64,000 nt of DNA, from assembly GCA_030035585.1 (NCBI GenBank), contig CM057465.1, positions 6,857,001 to 6,921,000 on the forward strand, given 5' to 3'. The notes under the pieces are model-generated. The model made no database searches. It was not told where the DNA came from and saw only the letters and a list, made by a program, of their open reading frames with translations. The translations under genes and the position numbers were made by a program. The DNA comes from Dugong dugon (Eukaryota; Chordata; Mammalia; Sirenia; Dugongidae). Positions 31,003-40,641 of the stretch are shown here, piece after piece. The stretch's first letter is position 1; every line of letters starts with the position of its first letter.

Positions 31003-31970
31003 GTCAGCTTCCCGTGGCTACTGCAACCAAGTGCCACAGACTGGGTGATTAAAACAACAGGGATGGATGGTTTCGCAGTTCTGGAGGCTGGAAGGACAAA
31101 ATCAGGATGTCAGCAAGGCCGTGCTCCCTCCAAAGGCTCTGGGGGAGAACACTGCCTTGTCTCTTCCAGCTTCTGGTGGCCCCAGGCATTCCTTAGCATG
31201 TGGCTGCATCACTCCGATCTCTGCCCACATCCTCACAGGGCCTCTCCCCATGCGTGTCTCTGTGTCTGTCTCTTCTTTTCATGTAAGGACACCAGTCATA
31301 TTGAATTAGGACCCACCCTACTCCAGTGTCACCTTATCTTAACTAATTACATCTGCAAAGACCCTATTTCTAAAGCAGGTCTCATTCTGAGGCTTGAGGG
31401 TTAGGACTTTGTCTACTTATCTTGTGCTGCTAGAACAGAAATACCCCAAGTGGATGGCTTTAACAAACAGAAGTTTATTCTCAGTCTGCGAGGCTAGAAG
31501 TCAGATTTCAGGGTGCCAGCTCCAGGGGAAGGCCTCCTCTCTCTGTTGGCTCTGGGGGAAGGTCCTTGTCAGCAATCTTCCCCTGGTCTAGGAGCTTCTC
31601 AGCACAGGGACCCGGGTCCAAAGGACGCGCTCTGCTCCTGGCTCTTCTTGTGTAGTGGTAATGAGGTCCTTCTTCTCTCTGCATGCTTCTCTTTTTTTAT
31701 ATCTGAAGAGGTTGACTCAAAACACAACCTAATCCTGTAGATTGAGTCCTGCCTCATTAACATAACTGCCTCTACTCCTGTCTCATTAACATCATAGAGG
31801 TTAGGATTTACAACACCTAGGATAATCATATCAGATCACAAAATGGTGGACAACCACACAATACTGGGAATCATGGTGTAGTCAAGTTGATGCACATTTT
31901 TGAGGGACACAATTCAATCCATAACAGGCTTCAACATACCTTTTTTAAGGGACACAATATACCCCATAAC
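31003..31970 (-). mobile_element. MLT1/MaLR-like LTR, antisense, split by another LTR
   Basis: The left part (31003-31409) runs through TTCTGGAGGCTGGAAGG, CTTCCAGCTTCTGGTGGCCC and GGGTTAGGACTT. The right part (31927-31970) continues CTTCAACATACC...GGGACACAAT...CCCATAACA. The halves join across a nested LTR. Confidence 0.8.
31410..31926 (-). mobile_element. Solo LTR (MaLR/ERVL-like), 517 bp, nested
   Basis: Begins TGTCTACTTATC and ends CAATCCATAACA. Flanks GACTT (31405-31409) and GGCTT (31927-31931) are a 5-bp duplication with one change. Same subtype as 23513-24024. Confidence 0.82.
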
Positions 31971-31984
31971 AGGTACGTGTTTCA

Positions 31985-32130
31985 GGAACCCCCTCAGTCC
32001 CGGGCAAACCATTACCCTGGTTACTTAACTACTCTGCACCTCGATTTCCTCACCTGGAAAGAGGATCAGCACAGTGCCCACCTCCAGGGGTTGTGGCTGC
32101 GCTCAGGGAGGTCATGTGCTGCAGCCCCTC
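31985..32130 (+). mobile_element. MIR SINE, sense
   Basis: TTACTTAACTACTCTGCACC, TCGATTTCCTCACCTGG and CACCTCCAGGGGTTGTGG fit MIR in sense orientation. Confidence 0.65.
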
Positions 32131-33426
32131 CCTGTGCTAGTGTGGTGGGTGCCCAGTGGGCAGTGGCTCTGATCAGGACAGCAGTAGGCTCAGCAGGGGT
32201 GCGGCCAGCATCGTCTTGGGGGCAAGAGGAGGGGGGACAGCGAGCTGACACTGAGTGGACCCTGGCCCTCCTCAGCTTAGGGAGTGGACAGGGCAGCTCA
32301 GCTGCAACAGTAGGCAGGGCAGGACGTTCAAGGGCAAAGCAGGTACAGTTGCGTCAGGGTCAGTGCCTGGAGGGCCATCTAGGGCATGGGTGCAATGGGC
32401 AGAGGTTGGGCCTGGGTAACTGGAGGGTCAAGCAGAGATGCAGCAGGCTCTCGGGTGATCTGTATGGGCAGGTCCCCAGCCAGTGACAGGGGCAGGTGGT
32501 GGATGCTCTGGCTGGGCTGGCCAGCCTCCTCCGTGCATCCTGTGCTCCTCCAACAGGTCTCATCCATGGTGACGGTCAGCTGTCAGTAAGTCCCACAGGA
32601 CAGGGAGCCCCAGTGGCCCCATCACCGGTATCATTCAACACTGATGGAGTGCTCAGGGGTGGTGGGGGTACGTAGGGCCTCAGTCACCAGGCTGGGCTCA
32701 GGAAGGGGCTTGAAGGGCTCAGGAAGGGGGCCAGGGGTCTCAGAAAGGGCTTGAGGGGCTCCAGAAGGAGATTGTGGCTCAAGGTGGGGTCTCTGGGAAA
32801 ACGGGGCAGAAGCTTGGGAATATTATGGGCTGTGAATGGAATTTGGCACTACAGACTGTGGGTCAGTGGGGGTGGCTTTCTGGGTTTCCTGCTGGACTTG
32901 CTAGTGGATCCAGCTGTTGGGAGCTTGGGGCAGGCCCAGGTAAGGGAGGGAGCCAGGGACTGGGCGTCTGAGCCCCCATACCTGACTGCCCTCAGGGAGG
33001 GAGGACCAAGGCTGTTCGGCTGTTCTCAGGGGAAGAAGTGTATCAGTCAGCTATTGCTAACAAACAGCCCCAACTCTCAGTGGCTCAGAACCACACCATA
33101 TGTTTACCTATGAGGTGACAGCTCAGTGGGATGGTTCCGTCTTGGCCAGGCTACTTCCTGCATCTGTGGTCAGCCTGCAGCTTTACCCATCTGGTCTGGT
33201 CTCTCTCACATCTCTGGGGCCTAGAGGGGGACAGCTGGGCTGACTTGGTGCCACATGGTCTCTCCTCCCCTGGCAGCCAGCCCACTTGTTCCCACGGAAG
33301 TGGCGAGGCCCAAAAAGCACATGGAAGCAGGGAGGCTACTTCAACCTGGGCTTGGAGCAGGCACACGGGCATGTCTTCCACAGTCTGTTGGCCAAAACAA
33401 GTCACATGGCCTGGCCAGATCCCAGG
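32131..33426. other. GC-rich single-copy sequence
   Basis: Contains locally repetitive GGGCTCAGGAAGGGGC-like units (about 32695-32770). An open frame of about 199 codons at 31887-32486 crosses from LTR sequence through a MIR into G-rich sequence and resembles no protein. No splice-bounded exon is convincing. Confidence 0.35.
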
Positions 33427-33816
33427 GTTGTTAGTGACCGTGGAATCAGTCCTGACTCATGGTGACCCCATGCACAACAGAACGAAATGCTACCCCGTCC
33501 TGTGCCATCCTCATGATCTTCGGTAGGCTCCGGCCCATTGTTTTGGCCACTGTGTATTTTGAGAGCCTTTCAACCCATGGGGACTCATCTTCCAGTTCCA
33601 TATTGGACAACATTCTACTGGGGTCCAGAGGGCTTTCATTGGCTGATTTTTGGCAGTAGATTGCCAGGTGTTTCTTCCTAGTCTGTCTTAGTCTGGAAGC
33701 TCTGCTGAAACCTGTCCACCACAGGTGATCCTGCTGGTATTTGAAATACCACTAGCACAACTTCCAGCAACACAGCAACACACAAGCCAACACAGTACAA
33801 CACACTGACCCACGGT
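33427..33816 (-). mobile_element. Short RTE derivative (5' UTR joined to 3' tail), antisense
   Basis: Same architecture as 24498-24880: RTE 3' tail at left (GTTGTTAGTGACCGTGG), 5'-UTR sequence (TTCATTGGCTGATTTTTGG, GTCTTAGTCTGGAAGCTCTG) and the RTE 5' terminus at right (ACACACTGACCCACGG). No polymerase sequence. Confidence 0.82.
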
Positions 33817-33892
33817 GGTGGTGATCCCAGGGAGCGGGTGGCAAGAGGCTGTATCTTTCAAAGGGAGGGGCAGCAAAGTCCCATTGCAAAGG

Positions 33893-34162
33893 GTGGAGGT
33901 GCAGGGGAGGGTGGAGGTACAGGGGAGGGTGGAGGTACAGGGCAGGGTGGAGGTACAGGGCAGGGTGGAGGTACAGGGGTGGGTGGAGGTACAGGGCAGG
34001 GTGGAGGTACAGGGGTGGGTGGAGGTACAGGGGTGGGTGGAGGTACAGGGCAGGGTGGAGGTATAGGGCAGGGTGGAGGTACAGGGGAGGGTGGAGGTAC
34101 AGGGGTGGGTGGAGGTACAGGGGTGGGTGGAGGTACAGGGGAGGGTGGAGGTACAGGGGAAG
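33893..34162. repeat. 18-bp G-rich minisatellite, 15 units
   Basis: Unit GTGGAGGTACAGGGGAGG. Fifteen contiguous units start every 18 bp from 33893 to 34145, and a partial unit follows. Three variants differ near the end of the unit (GGGGAG, GGGCAG, GGGGTG). The 18-bp period is divisible by three, so most frames stay open on both strands. The resulting repetitive peptides are artefacts. The G-runs give G-quadruplex potential. Confidence 0.97.
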
Positions 34163-34174
34163 GTGGAGAAACGG

Positions 34175-34619
34175 GCCATTTCTGCTAAACACCCCACTGA
34201 GGGGGCAGAGAAAGGCCCACCACTCTCTCTCCTATCCGATTCCTTGCAAAACTACCTTATGAATTATAGAGGTAAATACCGTGGGGCACGTGAGTCAACT
34301 CTTAGGACAAAAGACGATGCTCCTCTCTGGGAAGGAATCCGTAGCCATCACTTATGCCCGAGTCACTGCCTTTCTCAGGAGACGGGAGAGAACAGCCCGC
34401 CCGTGAGCTGTGTGTGGTTTGTTTTATACCTCACACCATTCACAGCTCTCAGGGTGCCATGGGGCCCTTCTGATGCGCCAGTGGGTTGGGAAGGGGGATT
34501 GGTGCCAAAGTGACTAATGATTTCTAAATTCTCTATGTGACAATTACAGAGAATAAAGAGCAAGGCAGAATTTTAAAAACACTTTTAAAAGCATCGCTCT
34601 GGCTGCCTCTGTTCATTTA
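34175..34619. other. Single-copy sequence
   Basis: Nothing recognised. Confidence 0.4.
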
Positions 34620-34624
34620 GTTTT

Positions 34625-34860
34625 ACTTCCTGAGCTGTATCTATGCGCCAGGCTGGGCTGGGCCCTGGATAAGCATTCTGTTACTGACTCGGACACAACC
34701 TCCCAAGATGGACGTTGTCATTCACTCTGAGGCCCAGAGAGGTTGTGGCACTTGCCCAAGGTCACCCAGGAAGAACGTGGTAAGCCTGGTTTGGAACTCA
34801 TGTACAACCCCAAACCCAGGTTCTTAACTTCGCTACCACTGCCCAGCTGAATGTAATTTT
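34625..34860 (-). mobile_element. MIR SINE, antisense
   Basis: GAGGCCCAGAGAGGTTGTGG, CACTTGCCCAAGGTCACCC, CTGGTTTGGAACTCATG: complement of the MIR core and flanks. Confidence 0.8.
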
Positions 34861-35566
34861 GTCTCATGAACTGGAAAGAATTCAATCCGTTGGCTCAGAA
34901 TAGATTGCCGAGTCAGGTCCCTGGTTAATAGTATTGGACATCTACTACGTGACAGGGCCTATTTTATGCACGAGAGGGACCGCACTCTTAAAACAGGACC
35001 TGCCCTCCAAAAGCTGAGATTCCATGTGTGTCAGAGTACAACTGTTCTCCATACACTTTTCAATGGCTGATTTTTTGGAATTAGATTGCCAGGCCTTTCT
35101 TCTTCTTCTTCTTTTTTTTTTTTAATATATATTTTATTGTACTTCAGGTGAAAGCTTACAGAGCAAATAGTTTCTCATGAAATAGTAGTACACATGTTGT
35201 TTTTTGACATTGGTTAACAACCCCACAACGTATTAAGCCTCTAAATTCCCAACCTTTTTTTTTGATGAAAATTACAGATGGCCAAAGATACACCGTTTCA
35301 AAAATTTCTACATTCACAGTTCAGTGACAGTGACTACGCTCTTCCAACTGTGCTGTTATTCTCACTTAAGATGAAGGCTTACAGAACAAAATAGTTTTTC
35401 ATTTAACAGTTACTACACATGTTGCCCTATGACCATGGTTAACAATCTCACAGCACATCAAGAATATCCTTACTCCACCTTGTGTTCCCTATCACCAGGG
35501 GGCTTCCTTGTCCCCTTCTGTCTTCTGGACCTTGTCAGTGGACTATTGTACCTCTTTACTCTCATT

Positions 35567-35606
35567 TGTTTATTTATTTATTTATTTATTTTTATTTTAT
35601 TTAAGC
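35567..35606. repeat. (TTTA)n simple repeat
   Basis: A TTTA tetranucleotide run between two L1 3'-UTR modules. It may mark a former poly-A junction. Confidence 0.9.
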
Positions 35607-36610
35607 ACCATTTCAAAACTTTTTACTTACACATTTAAGTGATATTGACTATGCTCTTCCAATTGTGCTGCCCTTCTCGCCCAAGATGAAGGCTTACAGG
35701 ACAAAACAGCCTCCCATTTAATAGTTACTACAAATGTTGCCCTATAGCAGTGGTCAACAATCTCACAATACATTGACAGTGTCCTTATTCAATTTGTGTT
35801 CCTTATCATCAGTTTCCTACTCTCCCTCTGCCTTCTGGCCCTTGTCACTGGACTCCTGTACATCGTTAGTCCCATTTAGTTTTACTGGGGTGTCCATTCC
35901 CAGGCTTAACATCGAACCTTGAAGGTAACTTCACCTCTGAGCTGAAAGGGTGTCTGGGGGCCACACTCTCGAGGTTTCTCTAGTATTCTTTAGGCCAGTA
36001 TATCTGGTCTTCTTTTTTTTTTTGGGAGTTAAAATTATGCTCTACATCCTACTCCAGCTCTGCCCAGAACCCTCTGTTGTGATCCTGGTCAGAGGAGTCA
36101 TTGGTGGTAGCCGGGCACCATCCAGCTGTACTGGGCTCAGTCCCGTGGAGGCCTTGGTAGCTGTGGACCATTAGTCCTTCGGACTAATCTTTTCCTTGTA
36201 TCTTGTTCTCTTCGTTCTCCCTTGTTCCCGAAGGGATGAGATCAGTGGAGTATCTTAGATGGCTGCTCATAGGCTTTTAAGACCCCAGACACTACTCACC
36301 AAGGTAGAATGTAGAGCATTATCTTTATAAGTAGTGTCATGCCAATTGAGCTAGATGTTCCCCGAGATCATGGTCCCCAGAGCCCTCCGTCCAACAACTT
36401 AGTCCCTCGGGGGGTTTGGATGTGTCTATAGGGCCTCCATGACCTTTCCTTGTGCAGGTTGTGTTAGTTTCCCCTGTACTATGTACTATCTCATCTCTCA
36501 CCCAAGTTACTACTTACCTATTACCTATTTAGTATTTCCCCCCCCCCCCTCCCATCCCTGGTAACCAACAAGGATTGTTACATTTTGCATGTGAATTTTT
36601 TCATGGGTTT

Positions 36611-37165
36611 TTACAATAGAGGTCTCATACAATATTTGTCCTTTTGTGATTGACTTATTTCACTCAGCATGATGTCCTCCAGTTTCATCCATGTTATGAG
36701 ATGGTTCACCGATTCATTGTTCTTTCTCGTTGCATAGTACTCCATTGTATGTATGTACCATAGTTTGTGTATCCATTCGTCTGTTGATGGACATCGAGGT
36801 TGTTTCCATTGTTTTGCTATTGTGAATAATGCTGCCATGAACATAGGTGTGCATATGTCTATTCGAGTGATGACTCTTATTTCTCTAGGATATATTCCTA
36901 GGAGTGGGATTGCTGGATCGAATGGTACGTCTATTTCTAGCTTTCTGAGGAAACGCCATATCATTTTCCAAAATGGCTGTATCATTTTGCATTCCCACCA
37001 GCAGTGTATAAGAGTTCCCGTCTCCCCACAGCCCCTCCAACATTTGTTATTTCCAGTGTTTTTGATTCGTGCCAGTAATGCCGGGGTGAGATGGTATCTC
37101 ATTGTGGTTTTAATTTGCATTTCTCTAATGGCTAGTGATCGTGAGCATTTCCTCATGTGTCTGTT
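36611..37165 (-). pseudogene. L1 ORF2p C-terminal fragment
   Basis: The minus strand encodes [20 protein letters not shown], then the C-terminal cysteine motif CX3CX7HX4C (C-WRG-C ... H-CWWE-C), [15 protein letters not shown] and [13 protein letters not shown]. The open frame is longer than average for this window, but it is only the last ~185 codons of ORF2. Its N-terminal extension up to 37255 is SINE-derived, not L1. Confidence 0.9.
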
Positions 37166-37299
37166 GGGCCAGGCCTTTCTTCTGAGGGACCTCTGGGTAG
37201 ACTTGAACAACCGACCTTTTAGTCGGCAGTGGAGTGTGTTAACCATATGCCCCACCCAGGGGCTCCAGAGGTACCCACTATTGTGACTGCTATGATCAT

Positions 37300-37590
37300 T
37301 GACTGATTTGACCCGTTTTGTGCGTTATGTACACGGAATCACACAGTCTCACTCTTTGGGGTCTGGCTTCTTTCACTCAGCGTGTCTATGAGATTCGTCC
37401 AGTTGTTGCCTGTAGCAGGAGATTGTCCCGTTGGATGGGTATCCCACCATTACCCGTTGTCCTGCCCACAGTCACCTAGGCTGTTACCTTTGTTTTCTTT
37501 TAGCGACTGTGAATAAAGCTGCTCTGAAGACACTTGTGTTATGTCTTCTTGTGGACATACGCTCTCGCTTCTCTTGCATAGAACCCTGAA
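37300..37590 (-). mobile_element. Old L1M ORF2/3' region, antisense
   Basis: CACGGAATCACACAGTCTC, TGGCTTCTTTCACTCAGC, GTGAATAAAGCTGCTCTGAAG and TTGTGGACATACGCTCTCG form the ancient L1M antisense block. Confidence 0.7.
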
Positions 37591-37597
37591 AGCAGAA

Positions 37598-37790
37598 AGC
37601 CCTGGTGGCACAGTGGTTAAGCACTCGGTTGCTAGCTGAAAGGTTGGTGGTTTGAACCCACCGAGCAGCTCTGCGGGAGAAAGACCTGGTGATCTGCCCC
37701 TGCAAAGATTACAGCCTAGGATGGAGCAGTTTTACTCTGTCACATGGGGTCCCTAGGAGTCGGGATCAACTTGTCAGCGCCCAACACCAG
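37598..37790 (+). mobile_element. Afrotherian SINE, sense
   Basis: AAGCCCTGGTGGCACAGTGG to GGATCAACTTGTCAGCGCCC. Long subtype with the GAGAAAGACCTGGTGATCTG variant block. Confidence 0.88.
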
Positions 37791-37799
37791 CCCCCGCCC

Positions 37800-37925
37800 C
37801 CTGCGTTTGTGTGACTGTGCCTGTGGCTCACTTGAGGAAACTGAGGCTGGATGGCCTGCATAACTTACCCCAAGTGACCAGCGGGTCCAGGGTGGAGCTG
37901 GGCCCGAGCCCCTAACCAGCGCCCT
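37800..37925 (-). mobile_element. MIR SINE, antisense
   Basis: TTGAGGAAACTGAGGCTGG, CATAACTTACCCCAAGTGACC and GGGTCCAGGGTGGAGCTGGG. Confidence 0.7.
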
Positions 37926-38605
37926 CTCCCCTGTCTACACCCCTGCCCATTGGGCCACGTGGACCTGCTTTGTGGTCTCCCTACATTCTCTGCTCCCTCA
38001 GTACAGGGCAGCCCCTGGAGGTCAGGTGGGGGTTCCCATGTCTGGCTAACGGGCTCAGCTGAGGGCCTGAGAAATGCCAGATCAAAGTTTGTGGCCTTGG
38101 GTTGACTGAGGAAGGCCATGGGGTGGAGAGGAGCTCCCAGGTGCTAAGGAGGGTGGGGCGGAGGGGCCTGTGGGGCCAGGAGGCTTCCCTGGAGCCAGGG
38201 ACGCCCCTCACCTCTTTCCCTCCACCCTGTCTCTGTCACGGTGGCACACCAGCAGACCTCTTTCTTCAGGCAGCTTCATGACACTCTCTCCACAGCAGGA
38301 AATTGCATTTCAGCGATTGTTAATACCCACTCATGTGAGGGAAAACAGATTAAACCCCAGCGTCGGGCTCCTTAAGGTGATCGGGCGCCAAGTGAATAGC
38401 AGCAGCTTTGATGGGAACTGGTGGACTTTCAAAGATGGCGGTGAGGGAGAGAGAGCAGGGTCGGGAGAGCACGCTGGGGGGCCTTTCTGAGCTGCTTGTC
38501 CAAGGGAGGTTCTGACAGAAAGGGACCGGGATCAGGAGAAAGGACTTGTTCTCTAAAAGCCTCACAGCTGGGAGAGAATTTCCTCAGAATGATCGCCCTC
38601 AGGAG
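37926..38605. other. GC-rich single-copy sequence with a possible exon or conserved element
   Basis: Most is unrecognised. Bases 38296-38440 are flanked by an acceptor-like CTCTCTCCACAG (ends 38295) and a donor-like GTGAGG (starts 38441). They have one frame open throughout, containing GNWWTFKDGG on the plus strand. I cannot match the peptide to a family. A conserved non-coding element or chance are equally possible. Confidence 0.25.
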
Positions 38606-38873
38606 GGGGCGGTGGCGGCTCAGTGGTAGAACTCTCACCTTCTATGAGGGAGACCCGGGTTTGATTCCTGGCCAGTGCACCTCTTGCCCACCCACCACCC
38701 GTCTGTCAGTGGAGGCTTGTGTGTTGCTGTGATGCTGGATAGCTGTCAGCGGAGCTTCCAGACTAAGACGGACTAGGAAGAAAGGCCTGGCAATCTACTT
38801 CTGCGACTCAGCCAATGAAAATGGATCACAATGGTTTGACCTCCAATTGGTCTTGGGGATGGCTATGGACCAG
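38606..38873 (+). mobile_element. Composite SINE, tRNA-Gly-like head and RTE 5'-UTR body
   Basis: The head resembles tRNA-Gly: A-box region TGGCGGCTCAGTGG (38613-38626), B-box GGTTTGATTCC (38658-38668), then CTGGCCAGTGCA. The body GTGTTGCTGTGATGCTGG and GACTAAGACGGACTAGGAAG is the RTE 5'-UTR block seen at 24498, 33427 and 63960. The tail is degraded. The same family is at 11480-11811. Confidence 0.78.
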
Positions 38874-38984
38874 CCTTCCCCAGGGCTGTCCAGCCTGTCC
38901 CCTGCCCCCAACAGAGCTTCTGGCTTCGAAGTCATCCTCATATCCCCATCCAACCTGTGATATTATTGAGCTGCCTAATTTTTG

Positions 38985-39190
38985 CCAAGGAACCGTGGTT
39001 TTGCTGTGGTTAAGTGCTCGGCTGCTAACCAAAAAGTCGACAGTTTGAACCCACCAGCCACTCTGTGGGAGAAAGACGTGGCAATCTGCTTCCATAAAGA
39101 TTATGGACTTGGAAGCCCCAGGGGGCAGTTCCACTCTGTCCTACAGGGTTGCTGTGAGTCAGAATCGACTGGATGGCAAAGGGGATGGGT
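38985..39190 (+). mobile_element. Afrotherian SINE, sense
   Basis: GCTGTGGTTAAGTGCTCGGC through CAGAATCGACTGGATGGC. Long subtype. The first bases of the head have mutated (GGAACCGTGGTTT). Confidence 0.88.
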
Positions 39191-39292
39191 GTGTTTGGAG
39201 CACAACCCCATGGTTTATTGAGAATGCTGATCCCCTGGGATTGGGGAAGGGTCTAGGAGAACTGTCTGATTGGAGATTGGACTTAACCCCTG

Positions 39293-39385
39293 TAACAGAA
39301 GCCTTGAAAACCCTATGGAGCAGTTCTACTGTGCGCTCACAGGGTTGTCATGAGTTGGAATTGACCAGACAGCAGCAACAACCAC
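39293..39385 (+). mobile_element. Afrotherian SINE 3' half, sense
   Basis: CAGAAGCCTTGAAAACCC, AGGGTTGTCATGAGTTGG and a CAGCAGCAACAACC end. 5'-truncated. Confidence 0.85.
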
Positions 39386-39870
39386 CTGGGACAGAGGCTT
39401 CCTTCCCAGAGGCCTGGAGAGGTGTGAATCGGAACTGTCCTGAAATCTATGAAGCCTGCAAGGTGGGGCCAGCCTTCCCCCCTCAGACCCCACCAAGCCC
39501 CCACAGAGGTGCGGGTTATCTTCTCTTCCCCCTCTCCTGCCGCTTGAAGGACGCTGACAAGCCCGAAGCTGAGAGGTGCAGCCAAGAAGAATCTTCTGCA
39601 GCTGCTGCCACCACCTGTCTCTGCAAATCCTGCCAAAGGCCCTTCCCCGGGCATGGACGGAGGGGTGGCAGCAGGCTGAGGGTGCTGGAGAGGGAAGGAG
39701 GCCACCGGCCACCAGGCGTGGGGCTTGCACTTGGGCTGTCCGAGCCAGCCGGGGGGAGCCTGGGCGTGGGTGCTCAGAACCTTCTGGAAGGATGGCTCTC
39801 TCTCCTCTTGGTCCTCTTTCTGGCTATTGCTCCCTCTCCATTTGCTCTTGTTTTTTTGTGCTCCTCTTTT
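39386..39870. other. GC-rich single-copy sequence
   Basis: No family recognised. A plus-strand open frame of 343 codons (39103-40134) spans SINE, this stretch and the pyrimidine tract. Its composition argues against a real protein. Confidence 0.4.
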
Positions 39871-40092
39871 GTCCCCACATTCTTTCCCTTCTTCTGTCCT
39901 TTTCTGTATCCTCTTCCTTTCTTCCCCTTCTTTCCCTCCTTTCTTTCCCCCTCCCTCCCTCCTTCCCCCCTCCCTTCTCCCCTTCCCCCTCCATTCGTCC
40001 CTACTTCCCCCCTCCCCCTTCCCCACACTTCCTCCCTCCCTCCCTTCCTTCCCATCTTCTCCCCTCCCTTTCTGTCCCTTCTCCTGTCTCTA
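39871..40092. repeat. Polypyrimidine tract (C/T almost exclusively)
   Basis: About 220 bp of nearly pure CT on the plus strand, with CCCTCC, CTTCC and TTCCCC motifs. The complement is polypurine. Such tracts can form triplex (H-DNA) structures. Confidence 0.95.
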
Positions 40093-40227
40093 CACCATCA
40101 GGCTCACTCACTTATTCAGGTGTTTATTCAGTAAATATCTAGTAACTGCTATCGTGCCAGGCGTTCCCCTGGGTTCCAGGCACAATCCGCATCCATAGGA
40201 AACTTACATTTTAGCAGAGAAGAGAGA

Positions 40228-40391
40228 CCTGTAAAAAATCTGCTGCCATCGAGTGGATTCCGACTCACAGCGACCCCACAGGACAGAGGACAGCGGCTCC
40301 ATAGGGTTTCCAAGGAGCGGCTGGTGGATCCCAACAGCCAACCCTCTGGTTAGCAGCCATAGCTCTTAACCACTGCGCCACCAGGGCTCCA
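40228..40391 (-). mobile_element. Afrotherian SINE, short subtype, antisense
   Basis: TGCTGCCATCGAGTGGATTCC to CACTGCGCCACCAGGGCTCC. The central block is absent. CpG sites are better kept than in most copies, suggesting a younger insertion. Confidence 0.92.
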
Positions 40392-40479
40392 GGGAAGAGA
40401 CAGTAATGAAATAACAATGCAAAATGACATAAAACTCCGAGGGAGAACGTGCTCTGAAGGAAGGGTACAGACTGAAAAA

Positions 40480-40641
40480 AACAAAAACCGAACCCGTGGC
40501 CATTGAGTCGATTCCGACTCACAGAGACCCTGAGGACAGAGCAGAACGGCCCCGTAGAATTTCCAAGGAGCACCTGGTGGATTTGAACTGCCGACCTTTT
40601 GGTTAGCGCCAAGCTCTTAATCACTGCACCACCAGGGCTCC
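40480..40641 (-). mobile_element. Afrotherian SINE, short subtype, antisense
   Basis: CGTGGCCATTGAGTCGATTCC to CACTGCACCACCAGGGCTCC. Same subtype and orientation as 40228-40391, 90 bp away. Confidence 0.92.

Larger units (their letters stand above)
35104..37167 (-). mobile_element. L1, 5'-truncated, antisense, three 3'-UTR modules, perfect TSD
   Basis: GCCAGGCCTTTCTTCT occurs at 35088-35103 and at 37168-37183, a perfect 16-bp target-site duplication bracketing the whole insert. The 3' UTR holds three related modules (about 35127-35258, 35262-35560 and 35590-35880), each with a CTTACAG...ACAAA...AGT start. ORF2 remnants lie at 36611-37165. Confidence 0.92.
35016..37265 (-). mobile_element. 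Afrotherian SINE subtype B, antisense, split by L1
   Basis: The tail part (35016-35103) contains CAATGGCTGATTTTTTGG. The head part (37168-37265) contains CTCTGGGTAGACTTGAAC and CCCACCCAGGGGCTCC. The halves join across the L1. Confidence 0.85.

Noticed and set aside
31887-32486. 199-codon plus-strand open frame
   Set aside because: Spans LTR end, MIR and G-rich single-copy DNA. The composition follows base bias and there is no recognisable domain.
33688-34197. Open frames on both strands encoding LHPPLY-, CTSTLP- and GGGTGQ-like repeats
   Set aside because: An 18-bp tandem repeat keeps its frames open automatically. No conserved protein is implied.
36753-37286. 177-codon plus-strand open frame
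   Set aside because: It is the opposite strand of the L1 ORF2 C-terminal region plus SINE sequence.
38606-38675. Possible tRNA-Gly gene
   Set aside because: Head of a SINE. The anticodon arm does not pair well, RTE-derived sequence follows directly, and a second copy is at 11480.
39103-40134. 343-codon plus-strand open frame, longest in the window
   Set aside because: It begins in a SINE, crosses unrelated GC-rich sequence and ends in the polypyrimidine tract, giving a Pro/Ser/Leu/Phe low-complexity tail. No domain or splice context.
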